Counted from the first letter of the stretch, positions 1-11,503 are shown. The stretch is 64,000 nt of DNA from Pogona vitticeps (GCF_051106095.1 NC_135785.1:102920501-102984500), one strand, 5' to 3'. Numbers and translations: made by a program. Notes: generated by a model not told the origin, from the sequence alone.

Positions 1-178
1 CCTGATGTTTCTTTTCTTTTCCGCTGCACTTGGTTTCTATTTTTGTAAAGTGTTTGTTATTTACGTTGTTGTATGTATGTATACTTTTATTACCTGATGT
101 TAGCCGCCTAGAGTGGTCCTGAGTTGGCTAGATAGGCGGGATATAAATAAAATAAATAAATAATAATAATAATAATCC
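1..178 (+). mobile_element. L2/CR1-like LINE 3' end with AAAT/AAT tail
   Basis: The stretch ends in a motif of the form GCCGCCTAGAGTGG ... GGCGGGATATAAATAAA and then an AAAT/AAT microsatellite. That is the usual 3' end of L2/CR1-type LINEs in squamates, in plus orientation. Only the untranslated tail lies in the window; the body would be to the left. Family level is inferred from the tail, so L2 against CR1 is not settled. Confidence 0.6.
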
Positions 179-297
179 AGCGCATGTTAGAAATTTGGTC
201 TCTAGTTCCTCTGCCCCTTCAAAATCCCGCTTGTACTTCTGGGAGTTCTCAGTCCACGTACTGCTGAAACCTACCTTGTAGGATTTTGAGCATAGGG
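176..297 (-). mobile_element. Internal BovB LINE fragment (reverse transcriptase region)
   Basis: Read on the minus strand this matches, almost base for base, the reverse-transcriptase segment of the larger BovB copy at about 36,330-36,450, including the coding for VQAG and GRGTRDQI. Both the 5' and 3' parts of the element are missing, so it is an internal scrap directly abutting the L2-like tail. An internal-only piece is not what simple 5' truncation leaves, so a deletion or rearrangement is likely. Confidence 0.7.
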
Positions 298-1289
298 TTC
301 CTTCATACAGACTTCTTATTTATTTTTCACCTAAAACTGGGCCTTCTGAGGGGGTTGACAAGACATTCCAGTCAAATCCAACTTCAGAGGGTATAAGAGG
401 AGCACATCACAATGCTAAAAACAAGCAGAGACCTGAGAGCCAAAAACTGCAGTGTTAAATAATGCCAAGATCCTACTTTAATTAGCTCAGCCAGCTGACC
501 CAAACATCTTGTGAAATAAGAAAGTCCTTACAGTCATCAAGGGCTATTAAGCAAGCAATCAAGTTATACAAAAGATCAGGGAAGCCAGCCGTCTTTTCAC
601 TTTGCACAAGAAAACAGCCCGGCTCTGAGGCTGCAAGCAAAAATTCTTTGGCCACAGAGTTTTCATAGCTTTCAGGGTGGCTGAGTAGTTATTTACCTCT
701 AGTAAATGACTGAATTAATGAAGCAGATAGCCTAATGAACGGAGTCAAAGGGATTTTTTTAATATGGGAAGAACATCAGCCAGTAAATTCATTACAGTCC
801 TGATTTTAAAAGACCAGTAATAAATAAATGATTTCTCCCACTCTTTTCCTATCATTTTTACATTTCCAGTGCCAGCTCAGAAAGCTGCAGCCTCTCCTGT
901 GTATTCAATGGACTGTGTGTGTTCACGGTCACTTTGACTCTAACAAGATTCAGTGTGTACCAGATTGGCCAATGCCCTATAGAATGGTCAAAGATCATCA
1001 TGCTGTTTGTGGAATAAATGTCCATTAAGAAGCCCTGGTGACCTTTTTTTTTTTAAAGCGTGGTGATATATAAAGACATCTATTTGAAGAAGAGAGTAAG
1101 TTGTCAAGATAAGTGAAATAACCGAACAATTGTCTATTGACTGGACATCCTGACATCTGAAACAAACAGATCACGACTGATGGAGGGACAGTTGAGACAC
1201 ACAGAAAGCCACCATAGTTTAAAAAAAATAATAATAATGTCTTTAACACTACATTTAGAGCTTGCACCTTGCTGGATGGGGTGAGTTTA
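298..1289. other. Unique-looking AT-rich sequence, no gene seen
   Basis: No open frame here looks like a known protein. The part around 600-760 (TAAT-containing, low in repeats) reads like possible conserved non-coding DNA, but that is an impression only. Confidence 0.3.
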
Positions 1290-1526
1290 AACTTCCAGCT
1301 AGATGTGCTGATTTTCTTTCATTTTTATGGTAAATTATTTTTAGCATTTAACTGAGTTACTTTAAACCATGTTAGTTATGTTTTGATATGGTAATGGATT
1401 TAATTATGTATAGTTTGCAGTAGTACATATTTTACCAATGCTATTTCTTAAACTATATTTTAAGCTGCCTTAAGACCCAGTCCTGGGAGAATGGCAGTAT
1501 ACAAATAAAATATGAAAAACATATTT
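1290..1526 (+). mobile_element. L2/CR1-like LINE 3' end
   Basis: An AT-rich 3' UTR ends with TTTTAAGCTGCCTTAAGACC, an AATGGCAGTATACAAATAAAA motif and an A-rich tail. This is the generic 3' end of old L2/CR1-type LINEs. No coding part is retained. Confidence 0.5.
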
Positions 1527-2695
1527 GTTTGTTTGTAGGGGACTCAAGATGCCTCACAAAACTTAAAAAACTATACAATAATCAACAGTTTTAAAACATC
1601 ATAGAAATTCTATTAAAACAATCAAACATTTATCAGTAGTAAAACCAAGATTAAATACATTTAATTTTAAAAAATCTTTACATATGTTCCGCCGTTGAGC
1701 CTTCAGCATCCCGATTCTATGTTTACATTTCCCATTGATTTTGTGGATCTTCTGGAAGAGGTCTCTTATTTTCTCTCTTCTGCTGTTCTCTTCCATTTAT
1801 TTGCACTGATTATACTAATAGTTGACTTTGTCCCTAACAGTCAGTTGATGGAAATTTGCATCTAGGATTCTTATCTTATTTTGTTCACCTTTTATTTTGC
1901 TTCTTGTCACATCAACAAGTTTAAGAGTTCCACAAGTCATGCATCAAGGATTTTCTTTTCTTTTCTTTCTTTCTTTCTTTCTTTTTTTAACTACACAAAT
2001 AGACTTACTGCATACTTCTCTGACGATATCTACAATTCCGGCACACGTTTCTTCTGGTCTCTAGTCACTTGAATTTAGTAAAGGTAAATCTGCTCTTTAC
2101 ATACACCTTTTCAATCTTGGCTTCCCCAAGTATGTAGTTGGACTTCAACTCACCAGTTCTCTGGTATTGTTTTGAATCTCTAGGATAGAAAATGTGAGTT
2201 CCTCCATACTGCACTGCACAGAGATGTGGTGCTTGTGGTGGTGGTGGGGTTAATCTGAGTAGGCCACTGCCATTTGCCCCAGCCAGCCAACTTCCACTGA
2301 ATGGGAGCTGTTTTTATGAGTTACTGTCATGACGAAAAAAGTTATACCAAGTATTACCTGATACAGCAGAATCTTATTGTCTTCTCTCATTTTCACTTGC
2401 GATGGCTGTTTCCTGGCTAGTGCAAAGTCACATATTCTTTTAGATCAATATGGTTTCATATGTGTAGGGTGGGAAGCTGGGTGTGTAAAGTCTGCTTATT
2501 AAAAGGGCAGATGCAATCACATGTCAAGAGTTGAACATTTACAAATCCTTCCTGCTAACCAGTTGTTTTCCCCTAGATCTACCATTCTAGTTACAATGTG
2601 AGCATCTTGTTTGTTTTTATTGGTTCTGATCTTTAAAAAAAATTCCATACTATGTCCAACAAAACTTATAATACGTCCACCATATAGATAGACAG
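1527..2695. other. No gene seen; short TTTC repeat
   Basis: The stretch holds a TTTC-type microsatellite at about 1,951-1,985 and a short GGT run near 2,232. The open frames at 1,599-1,796 and 1,881-2,072 have no recognisable domain. Confidence 0.3.
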
Positions 2696-3067
2696 TGTAA
2701 CGGCCTCCCTCTTGCTCACAAAGGGGGGTCGTTACGTCACTCTAAATCACTCTTCCTTTCCACTGCCACCAACCATTCCCTCAAATAAGTAGCTTCAGGC
2801 CAAAATATGATTCAAAATAAAAACTCAGGTTTATTGGGTACAAATAAAAGGAATGGTAAATCACTTATAATTAAATAATAATTCAATCACTATAATGAAG
2901 GCACTAGCATACACAGACTCTCACAATATATCACAGAACTCCTAACTCCTCTCTAAACCCTATCCAAGCCCTATCAAAGCCCTATCAGTCCCTATCTAAA
3001 ATCTCTCACACACATTCACTCCCATTTATACAACAGCTCCACCCCTTATGTCCCACCCTCCGTCACA
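2696..3067 (-). mobile_element. Solo LTR of an LTR retrotransposon or endogenous retrovirus
   Basis: On the minus strand a 372-bp unit begins TGTGACGG and ends CCGTTACA, so it has TG...CA termini. Inside, in the right order, are a TATA-like box at 3,022-3,031 and a poly-A signal (AATAAA) at 2,830-2,835. No gag, pol or env and no second LTR are seen nearby, so it looks like a solo LTR, a fossil. Internal short repeats of an AGGGCTTTGATAGGG type lie between the TATA box and the poly-A signal. No clear target duplication is visible. The family is not identified. Confidence 0.6.
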
Positions 3068-3239
3068 CCATTGGTAGATGACTCACAGCTTTAGCAGTGA
3101 CGGACAGGTGAGGTCATAGCTGTATGTAACAGACAGTATCCAAGGAACAGTCCCAATTGCAGAGACTTTGAAGTGAGGTTTTCTATCAATTCAGTGCTAT
3201 ATCTTTTACAGAAATGTAAAAATGTTAAAAAATAGGAGT

Positions 3240-3457
3240 GTGAGATTTGGTATAGTAGGACTTTATCTGTGGGATCCGTATCCACAGTTTCACTTATACA
3301 TGGTTTGCCATAGCGCAATATGCAACATATAAGGTTCCCCTTTGTGGCTTTTGTCCTGCTCCCTTGCATGTTGTGCGCACAGTGGGATTCTCCTGTATCT
3401 GTGATTTCGGACATTTATGGTAGATCGTGGGATTGATTCCCTGTGGATATGGCCCCC
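3240..3457 (+). mobile_element. Possible Tigger-like DNA transposon fragment
   Basis: The motif TATAGTAGGACTTTATCTG with GGATCCGTATCCACAG resembles ends of mariner/Tigger-type elements of the TAGGACC...CCGCGG kind. Only one end is seen, directly before the large microsatellite. The call is from resemblance alone. Confidence 0.3.
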
Positions 3458-3585
3458 CTCTTCTTCTTCTTCTTCTTCTTCTTCTTCTTCTTCTTCTTCT
3501 TCTTCTTCTTCTTCTTCTTCTTCTTCTTCTTCTTCTTCTTCTTCTTCTCCTCCTTCTCCTCCTCCTCCTCCTCCTCCTCCTCCTC

Positions 3586-3622
<37 letters not shown>
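3458..3622 (+). repeat. Compound polypyrimidine microsatellite (TTC)n-(TCC)n-(CT)n
   Basis: About 30 TTC units pass into about 15 TCC/CCT units and then about 16 CT units, an uninterrupted 165-bp pyrimidine strand. The successive unit changes imply stepwise expansion of neighbouring repeats. The open frames through it (poly-Ser, poly-Leu, poly-Phe, poly-Glu, poly-Arg) are artefacts. Confidence 0.95.
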
Positions 3623-3625
<3 letters not shown>

Positions 3626-4190
3626 GATCACAAAAACACAAACACCACAAATTCCTTAGTAAAAGTTTGGATTAATTCATCATTGTCTACTTTGTGGCTT
3701 CCAGATGACAGGAAAGCTGGGGAAGAAGCAGGGAAGAAGTCAGTATTAATGAGAGTGGGCAACCCTTGAAAACTGGAGCAGCCTAAGATAAGGGTTTTTT
3801 TTTTGGTCCCATAACTACTCAGTAAAAGTACATGTTTCTGTGTGAACAGAAAGGTTTGTTTAAATGCAACAACACACATGAAAGTGACCCTTTTGAGCCT
3901 GATCCGATCAGGGACAACTTCCTTGTCTAGTTACAGCCTGACACTCTGAGAAAAGGGCAGACTATATATTGGGTACCAGAACTAAATCCCTTGGTTCCGA
4001 TGACTGCAGACCACACTTGAGAAGTTTGTAGCACCCCATGAAGGTACCGCCAATGACCAAAAGAACTGAACAGAGGTATAAAAGAGAAGGTTTTAACTTC
4101 TCTTAAACCTAAACCTGAATTGTTTCGATTTTGTAAATTAATAACAGAACCGGAAGCATGTCTCAGTAGAGGTGAGCAATGTCTTTGAAG
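3623..4190. other. No gene seen
   Basis: The sequence looks unique, with no repeat ends or credible coding. Confidence 0.3.
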
Positions 4191-4638
4191 GATGGTTGTT
4201 GTGGGGTTTTTCGGGTTCTTTGGCCTTGTTCTGAAGGTTGTTCTTCCTGATGTTTCGCCAGTCTCTGTGGCTGGCATCTTCAGAGGACTGGAGTAGGAAC
4301 TCTGTCCATGCTCTGTTGCTGTTTGTTGGATAGTTGAGTATTTATAGCCGTGGGAACAGCTTTTGTCTTTTTTCAGGAGATCAGTGTGTGTGTTTTTTGT
4401 TGTTGTTGTGATAAGAGGGGAGAGATTATCTGTTACTGTGATTGATGGGTATCGTTAGCTGGTCTTTTTTGTGCAATGGTCCCTGGTCCTTGTGGTTGGG
4501 TATAGTGCATTGACCTTTTGCAGGCTGTATTTTTTCAATATTGGGAGCCAGGCTGTGTTTAGTTTTAGGCCTTCTTCCTTTTTGTTGAAATTCTGTTGAT
4601 GTTTATGGATTTCAATGGCTTCCCTGTGCAGACAACTA
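4191..4638 (-). mobile_element. Penelope-like element 3' end with C-terminal coding remnant
   Basis: On the minus strand the upper end (4,638 to about 4,450) codes REAIEIHKHQQNFNKKEEG followed by LKLNTAWLP. This is the conserved end of the GIY-YIG endonuclease region of PLE proteins. The rest is 3' UTR and a terminal-repeat-like segment carrying a hammerhead-like motif and a GGCCAAAG...CCCGAAAAACCC box. The element is cut at 4,638 by a TA-flanked MITE. The reverse transcriptase part is absent. I am fairly sure of PLE; the subclade is not determined. Confidence 0.65.
4245..4287 (-). ncRNA. Hammerhead-ribozyme-like motif in the PLE terminal repeat
   Basis: Minus-strand order is TCCT, CTGAAGA, T, GCCAG, a 9-nt loop, CTGGC, GAAAC, ATC, AGGA. 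Stem I (TCCT/AGGA, 4 bp) and stem II (GCCAG/CTGGC, 5 bp) pair perfectly. The CUGANGA and GAAA core boxes are intact and stem III is reduced to a few bases, as in the minimal type I hammerheads known from PLEs. One extra U lies between the core and stem II. Catalysis cannot be judged by eye. Confidence 0.5.
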
Positions 4639-4780
4639 CAGTGGGGTCTCTACTTAAGAACTTAATCCGTATTGGAAGGTGGTTCTCAAGTTGAAAAGTT
4701 CTTATGTTGAATCTGCATTTCCCATAGGAATGCATTGAAAACCATTTAATCCATATCTGCTCTTTTCCGTCCATAGAAAC
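4639..4780 (+). mobile_element. MITE family 1, left-end fragment
   Basis: After a TA it starts CAGTGGGGTCTCTACTTAAG and continues with the family's TTAATCCG and TTTCCCATAGGAATGCATTG motifs. It then stops where a fuller copy begins. It has the left end but no right end of its own, so either the neighbouring copy inserted into it or its right part was lost. Confidence 0.65.
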
Positions 4781-4782
4781 TA

Positions 4783-5175
4783 CAGTGGAACCTCTACTTA
4801 AGAACTTAATCGGTTTTGGAATGGTGTTCTTAAGTTGAAACGTTCTTAAGTTGAAGCAAAATTTCCCATAGGAATGGACTGAAAACCAATTAATCCGTTC
4901 TGGCTGTTTTTTTGTTATGTAGAGGTGCGTTCGTACATTGAAGCATTAGTTCCCATAGGAACTAATGCAAAGCTGGTTAATACGTACTCTACCACTAGGG
5001 GGAGAATTTTTTTCAACCTAAGATGACCTAAGGTTAAAAAAAGAGCAGGAAAGGGTTTTTTTCCTGTTCTTATCTTGGATTTCTGTTCTCAAGTAGAAGC
5101 AAAATTTAGCAAATGGAGCTGTTCTTAAGTTGGATTGTTCTTAAGTAGGGACGTTCTTAAGTAGAGACCCCACTG
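4783..5175 (+). mobile_element. MITE family 1, complete copy (TA target, CAGTGG ends)
   Basis: The 393-bp element is bounded by TA on both sides. It begins CAGTGGAACCTCTACTTAAG and ends CTTAAGTAGAGACCCCACTG, giving terminal inverted repeats of about 20 bp. There is no transposase coding. TA targets and CAGTG-type ends point to the Tc1/mariner/pogo superfamily, probably Tigger-like. A nearly identical copy lies at 27,894-28,279, so the family moved fairly recently. This copy sits within or beside PLE sequence. Confidence 0.8.
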
Positions 5176-5178
5176 TAT

Positions 5179-5212
5179 CAGATCCTGGCCGTGAAAGCCT
5201 TCGAGAATACAC
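5179..5212 (+). mobile_element. Short PLE terminal scrap
   Basis: GGCCGTGAAAGCCTTCGAGA is a phrase usually found just beyond the hammerhead segment of this PLE-type repeat. Here it is in the opposite orientation to the PLE part at 4,191-4,638, which suggests an inverted end or a separate scrap. Confidence 0.35.
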
Positions 5213-5564
5213 CTTTGAAGGGTGCTTATCCATCAGTATTGATATTTACAGGAATCTCTGGCAAACTGCCAAATAATCCCACACTTCCCTTGAATACAGT
5301 TCAAAAACCATTGATATAACATAGCAAATTATCTGCCAGTGACTGAAAAAAACAAATGTGAGTTTGGCAGATTTTTCTTTTTCATTTATCTGTGTCTTCT
5401 TGACACGTAGGAAAAACAAAAGAATCAGCAACTAGCAAATCTTAAGTCTTGTCTCCAGAACGGTATCCTCGGCTTTGGTATGAACTGGAGTTAGGGGAGG
5501 TAATGTATAGGACTTGATTTCCAGGCCATTCTATAACATTGTTTTCCAAGCTAGGGGTTGTGAC

Positions 5565-6180
5565 CCTCAAGGCGGGGTCGCACAGTGTTCGGGGGTGAGG
5601 TTACAAGTCGCCTCATAGGTGTTATAGCCCTTGTTAAATAATTTCTTTTTTGACCTTTCAGAGCAAACTTTGGGGAACTTGTAGCTGTTCTCTGTGGATT
5701 TCTGTACTCCTATTTTGTTACCAGAAATCTCAAACTGTGCAACAATAGGGTACCCAGAACTCAACACCGTATTCCATTTGAGATCTGTACAAAGCAAAAT
5801 AGAGGGTTACTAATACTTTCCTTAATCTAGATACTATACTTATGTTGATACGATCTATTACTGCATTCATTCCTTTTGCTGTTGCACTAAACTGTTGACT
5901 TGTGTTTATTTTGATTCTGCTCATAGATTATTTCCACATGTACTACTGCCACACGCAAGTTGTCATCCATCCAATTTTTGTGCAACCATTTTTTGTCGCC
6001 TAAACATAGAACTTACATTTTTCACCTGCTGAAAACAGTACAGTACTGTTCATTTTTGCCCAGTTCTCTAATCTATTAAAATAATCTTGTATCCCAGTTT
6101 TTGTCTTTGGAAGTATTATATACACCTTCTATTTTGGTTTCCTCCATCTATACCTAGTGGTGGCTAAGTGCTGGTCCTCA
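5565..6180 (-). mobile_element. Old CR1/L3-like LINE fragment, reverse transcriptase C-terminal region
   Basis: A 64-codon minus-strand frame (5,730-5,924) contains LYFALYRSQMEYGVEFWVPY. It matches the LYRALVRPHLEYCVQ.WSPY block just after the reverse transcriptase in CR1-like LINEs. The remaining sequence to about 6,180 has the character of the same element read antisense but is heavily decayed. Confidence 0.5.
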
Positions 6181-9115
6181 TTTATATAGTGTGCCAAGAT
6201 GCTGTTTGTTTGCTTTTTAACTGAGCTGAAAAACAGTTCAGTTGAGTACAGTAATACTGTACTAGGTCTTATCATTCAGTGTTGGGCTGCACTGACACCT
6301 AATGGGAAAAGCAGAACATGGCAGTCATTCTGAGAAAATGCTAAGATGTTTAACTCACAAATCTGTCCTTTGGTTCATTAACAAGAAGATTGTGATAATT
6401 CAAGGTGAAAATCATGTTAGACGCCTGAATTATAGTTAAGGCAAAGCTGCAAATGTATTATTCCAAAGAGGATTTGGGCTGTACCTTGAGCACATTTTAT
6501 CACAGTCTTCAAGGTAGCACAGTTAAATTATAAATCATGAAGCAGGCCCTTGACAAATGTAAATGCATGGAACTAAAGACCACATTAACATCTAGAGCTA
6601 AGCAAAATGAACTTAAAAGGGAATTGAATTAGAAATGAAATTACAATATGTGTAAACAATAACGAGTTAGATACACTTATTTACAATCCTCCCCCCACCC
6701 CATGCATGTCAGATGATTTGCAGTAAAAGAGAGCAAAAGCAATTACTTGTTTGAGTTGTTCAAACAATTCTTGGAGGTGATTAATAAAATATGAACATCA
6801 AAAAAGCATATTGTTAAAACAACAAGACAAAGGAAAACTCAATGTGCTTTAGGCTAATTGTTGCTTTTTTGTTAACGGTGGGCATTTCTAATAGTTTATC
6901 TGAAAACAGAGCAGAACCTCACCTTGAACATAGGCTCTGAACAATTTTTATTCTAGCTCTCCAGGTTTGAGAAAATTCATCTTTTGGATGAAAACTCTTA
7001 GAATCCCTACTTATTACTGCCGGCTCTGGGGGTCAAAGTCTAAACAGTAAATTTTTTTTGAAGCTCTAATGTTTTCTCCTTGAATCTGAGCAGAGCTTGG
7101 AAAGGTCACTTCAATAATTACTTTTTTTGGAGTAAGAGACCCAGTATGGCCCACGTTATTTCTAGGCTTTAAATGTGGTCTCTACATATACACTAGACTG
7201 CTTAGGAATGCTACCTTGAGTAATACAAGGCAGGACACATGTCATGAATACGTTTGAAATAAAAATAGAATATCTCCCTTTCTTGCTGAAATGAGAAACA
7301 GCTAGTCCCTAGTACTCATTATGCTTATCTTCATGGAGGAAATGGATAGAAAAGTTCTATTTCTCTTTTAATTAAAAAATTATCAAACAAGTATCATGCA
7401 ATGCTCAGGGCCACAGTGGGCTTGTTCTGTTTCTGCTTCTGTTTTCTAATGCTGAATTCCTGTTGTTTTACCCTAGAAGCAACACGCTAACAATGAAAGG
7501 AATGTGTGGAGTAGTGGGGACACCACTGCTGTCAAATCAGTTCTGAGTCATGGTGACTCTTACAGCATCTTAGATCTTAGCACTGGAGCTGGGAAGTCAG
7601 GAGTCAGCACTGTTGTCAGCAGTACAGGTTAGAAGACGCTTGTTCAACACTTAAAAGAACAGAGGAGCCCACTGTGACAATTCCACATTGTATTTAAACC
7701 TGTCTTAGTACACATTGTGAGTGAATGGCTTCTGACTGGCTGTGGTAAGTTGGATGTGTGTCATGAGAGTTGTGGGGGGGATAGAATGTGTGTGAATGGA
7801 ACTGTGTGCTGCTTGACTACTACACGGATTAAGAGGCGTCTGTTTCGGTGAGGAAGGTGTTGTGTGTCACTGGAACTTGTGAAAAGCCAAAGATCTCTAC
7901 AGAGGTATATAAAGAACTGAATGTGCTTACACTACAGTATATAGAAAGAGGGAAGTAAAATAAAAGGTATTTCATGTATACGATACAAAGTTCACAGCTT
8001 GTAATGTTTGAACCTTCTTATCTTTTCGTGGTTTTCAAACACTGGCTATTTCTTTTTGGAGAAAGCAATCACAAGATATATACCATGTATACCACTGGTC
8101 AGCACTGGAACACCTAGCCAAACAATACAGGCTGTGCCTGAGTCCCTGAAATGTGTTTCTTTAGTCTTTTTTAAACAAGGGCAATGTAAATTCAGCTCTC
8201 AGTCATGGCCACCTATAAGCAGCAGGGGAAAGCAGACACTGGCTGTTTCTCTGCTTTCGGTCAAAGGGGTATTCCAGGAGAGGGAATTCCTGTTACAAGT
8301 TAAGTCTGTTGTTTTGATAGCAGCACACACCAGGTAGAGAAAGATGAAGTGAACACCACAACCCTCTTGCTGCCTACTGCATGATGGTAAGTGGTAGTGA
8401 CAATGGCTGTTCTAAATAACACAAGTTACTTTTCCACAGTCAGTTTTTCTCACCCATACTTCCTAATCTGTTGCCCAGAAGGAACCCAGATATTGGAAGC
8501 ATGCTTAAGAATCTACCCCTTTCTTTGAACTACCAGCTCACCTTAAACACTTTGACATGGCAATCATGCTTACTTGAACATTGCCCCATTCATTTCTTTC
8601 TTTTATTTTTGGTATTTCTATTTTTGGATATATATATATATTTTTTTTCTCTCCTGAATTTCTAATCCTTCTTCCTCTGGCATTGCACTCACCCTTTTCC
8701 AGAAACCAATCACTTCCAAAGGTTGCAGAGCTCAGCCCTCCTATTTTGATCTTCCCCAAGAACAACATAATAAGACGATGCCTAGAGGTCACAACCCCAT
8801 ACCTATTTTCTCAGAAATATGAATTCCACAGAACCTGTAAGTATGCTAATGACTGCAGTAGGAAAAAAACACATTCAAGTGTGATTTAGGGGTACAAGTC
8901 AAAAGAAGGGAACAGCATAATTCTCTAGGCTATTACTATTTTGTCCAGAACGATCACGAAGTACAATTACCTTTATCAACATGTCATGTTTGGTTGCTTT
9001 AGCGAAGACGCCAGGCTGTAACTACAGTGTAGCCACTGGGGCTTTGCCTCAGGGCATTAACATTTAAAAGGTTAATCTATTGGTAAGGAAAATAAATGGA
9101 AACACTTCCCACCCT

Positions 9116-9118
<3 letters not shown>
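6181..9118. other. Unique AT-rich stretch; candidate conserved non-coding block
   Basis: No gene or clear repeat boundary is seen. The part at about 6,380-6,900 is repeat-poor and rich in TAAT, ATTTA and CAAAG words (for example AGGTGATTAATAAAATATG), the texture of vertebrate conserved non-coding elements. A TA run lies at 8,628-8,640. The open frames at 8,008-8,337 and 8,581-8,889 show no known domain. Confidence 0.3.

Positions 9119-9202
<84 letters not shown>
9119..9202 (+). repeat. (CT)n-(GT)n microsatellite
   Basis: About 27 CT units run directly into about 15 GT units. The open frames crossing it are low-complexity artefacts. Confidence 0.95.
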
Positions 9203-9204
<2 letters not shown>

Positions 9205-11334
9205 AGAATAAGCTTTCTTTCTGTTTTGGAGGGACACCACATTTCCTGCTTCCTGTTTCAAAGATGTCTCACACCCATGCCTCACAGGAGAAAGGGTGAG
9301 AGACAGTGCCACAGTGCCAAAATGGCTCCTTACTGCTCTGGAAAGAAGAAGACCAAGGCAGGCATAAGTAAGTGGGAAAACTCTAGATATGTGCAGCTGA
9401 CTGAACTCTGGCATCAAGCCCTTTTTGCACGATGGGAAAACTGGAGACCACAGCCAGTGAAGTGGGGTGGTATGTATGAGGATCACGTCTATAAAATTTG
9501 CAGAAACCTACATACATACTGTTTTATGATGTGTTTGTTGTATTAGTATTTATCGTGCTTTTCTGTTCAAGACAGCTGGCAGTCATAAAATCAGGGATGG
9601 ATTAAGAAGACATGTGGAGATCATGTCAAGTTTTAACCTTCATCAAGGCAAGCAGGACATTTTAGTACCCCAGGAGTCATGTTTGTGGCCAAAGTTACAA
9701 AGAACTAGACATATAAAAAGCATTTTCTGTCACTGTAATCTGAAGAACTGTAAACAATGTTTCTTAGTTTCAGTCACCTGCCAGGTTGTTGCTATTTTAC
9801 AGATTTTTAAAATGGGGCCAAAAATTGTCTGAGCAAAGCGATTACAGTTTCCTGACAGAAAATCCACAGACAATGCACCACACTTGGGAAATTTGCTTAC
9901 AAAATCCAGCTTCCACGTCTTTGTTGGTCTTCGTAAGATTTTCATCCTACGTAAGAAAATATATCGTTCCAGATATTTTGTCCCACAGGATGTAGTGTGT
10001 TGGGACTAAAATTAAAAAGTCCTGTGTGATTTTGCGGCTGAAATATGAGAAACACACTCTTACCCTGCCAAAACAGATGGAAAATAGAAGACCGCAGTAA
10101 TCTGAAATCATGCCACCTGCATAAACAATTAACGTTTCTACAAATGTCCTATCTGTGAAGTCATACACATGCAGTCAATTGCTTTGCATCCAGGCACTCA
10201 AAACTCGATCGGAGAAATCAGAATTCATTGGAGAATAAATCCATGAACAGGAAGCATACAGGAAGCAAACTAATTTGTGTGGTCTCGATATTGTGGGTGG
10301 GAATAGGAAAAATGGCCCCATGTTGGTATTTCATAGTAAGGTACCTTGGTGGGACGCCACAGTTGCCACTAGTAAAACATAATGCATAAAAATACATTTG
10401 GTCACAGCTCTTTCTTTGTTATGTACTGTATCCTGCAGTTTCGAAGTGCAATAAAATGAAATAAGGTATTTAGAAAGCTATAGAATTGTTCTCTCAGGGT
10501 GCCTCTGAGAGAGATTATTGGTCATCTGAAAGGGAAGATGTGTTACTAGCTGAAAACTGCTTAGAATATGAAGAAAATGTTCTCTCAGTAGATGGCAGAG
10601 AATCATATGTATGTTTACCCAATCTATCCAAGAAGGAGCAAGTGGAAACACATAAGAAATAGGAGTGGAAAGGTATATTAGTGCAGACATCCACAGACAA
10701 TGCAATGTAGGGTACCCATGACATCATTCAAGAATGCCCAGGGGCAGAGAAAGATGGAAACAAAGAAACTACACGAGAATGTTTGAACTGTTCCTAACAG
10801 AAAGCATTTTTACCATAAAATCAATGAGATACACAGAGAGGCATAACAGAGTTATAAGGTCTGTTTGGTTACAGTGTGGTGACAATACTGGTTGAGTCAT
10901 AAGATGAGAAAATGAAGAAAATGAAATGATGGGTGATTTTCTTTCATACCTTTAGAACTTGCAGAAGGTCCACTAACAAAAAACTTAACATATGTTGGCA
11001 CTATTCAACAAAAAAGAAATACTGTATATCTTTTCCCTGCCCCACCCACACAGCTCTCAGTTCTGCACTAGGGCTGTGGATAATAAAACCAGCAAACAGT
11101 CCAGAGCATTGGAGAAATTTGCTTGCAGAGATCATTATAGGGTGATGCTGTGATTGCTGAGTGCCTGGTGGTTAGGATGGCCCTTCACTCAGAGACATTC
11201 CCCTTAGCAGGCACTGTTTTCTTATTGAGTAGACAATTGTCAGGAAATTATTTGTGATCTGCCTTTTTGCAAGAGTGAAAACTGTTTTTCTGTAAACACA
11301 GCACAGCATAATTTACAAGTTATGTGCTGTCAAA
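9203..11334. other. No gene seen
   Basis: The sequence looks unique. The 123-codon frame ending at 9,546 begins inside the GT repeat and has no recognisable domain, so I do not call it. Confidence 0.3.
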
Positions 11335-11503
11335 CCTACTCGCAGTAACCCTAATAGGGCTTTCAAGATAAATGAGATGATTAAGGAGTGGCTTTACCAG
11401 TTCCACACTCCTAGTGAGCTTCTCTGGCTGAGTGGGGATTCAAACCCAGGCCTTCTGAGTCCTAGTTAGTTACTTTATCTACTGCACCACACTGGGTACC
11501 CAA
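11335..11503 (-). mobile_element. tRNA-derived SINE (MIR-like), degenerate
   Basis: On the minus strand the head reads CCAGTGTGGTGCAGTAGATA, an A-box-like region, and a B-box-like GTTTGAATCCCCACT follows, then a CAGAGAAGCTCACTAGG-type body. This is the layout of the tRNA-headed SINEs common in squamates and turtles. It is old and diverged. Confidence 0.55.

Noticed and set aside
3290-3769. Overlapping open frames rich in Glu, Arg, Ser, Leu or Phe
   Set aside because: They are translations of the TTC/TCC/CT microsatellite in several frames.
9096-9546. Open frames through the CT/GT repeat
   Set aside because: The start lies in or before simple repeat and the tail has no known domain or splice support.
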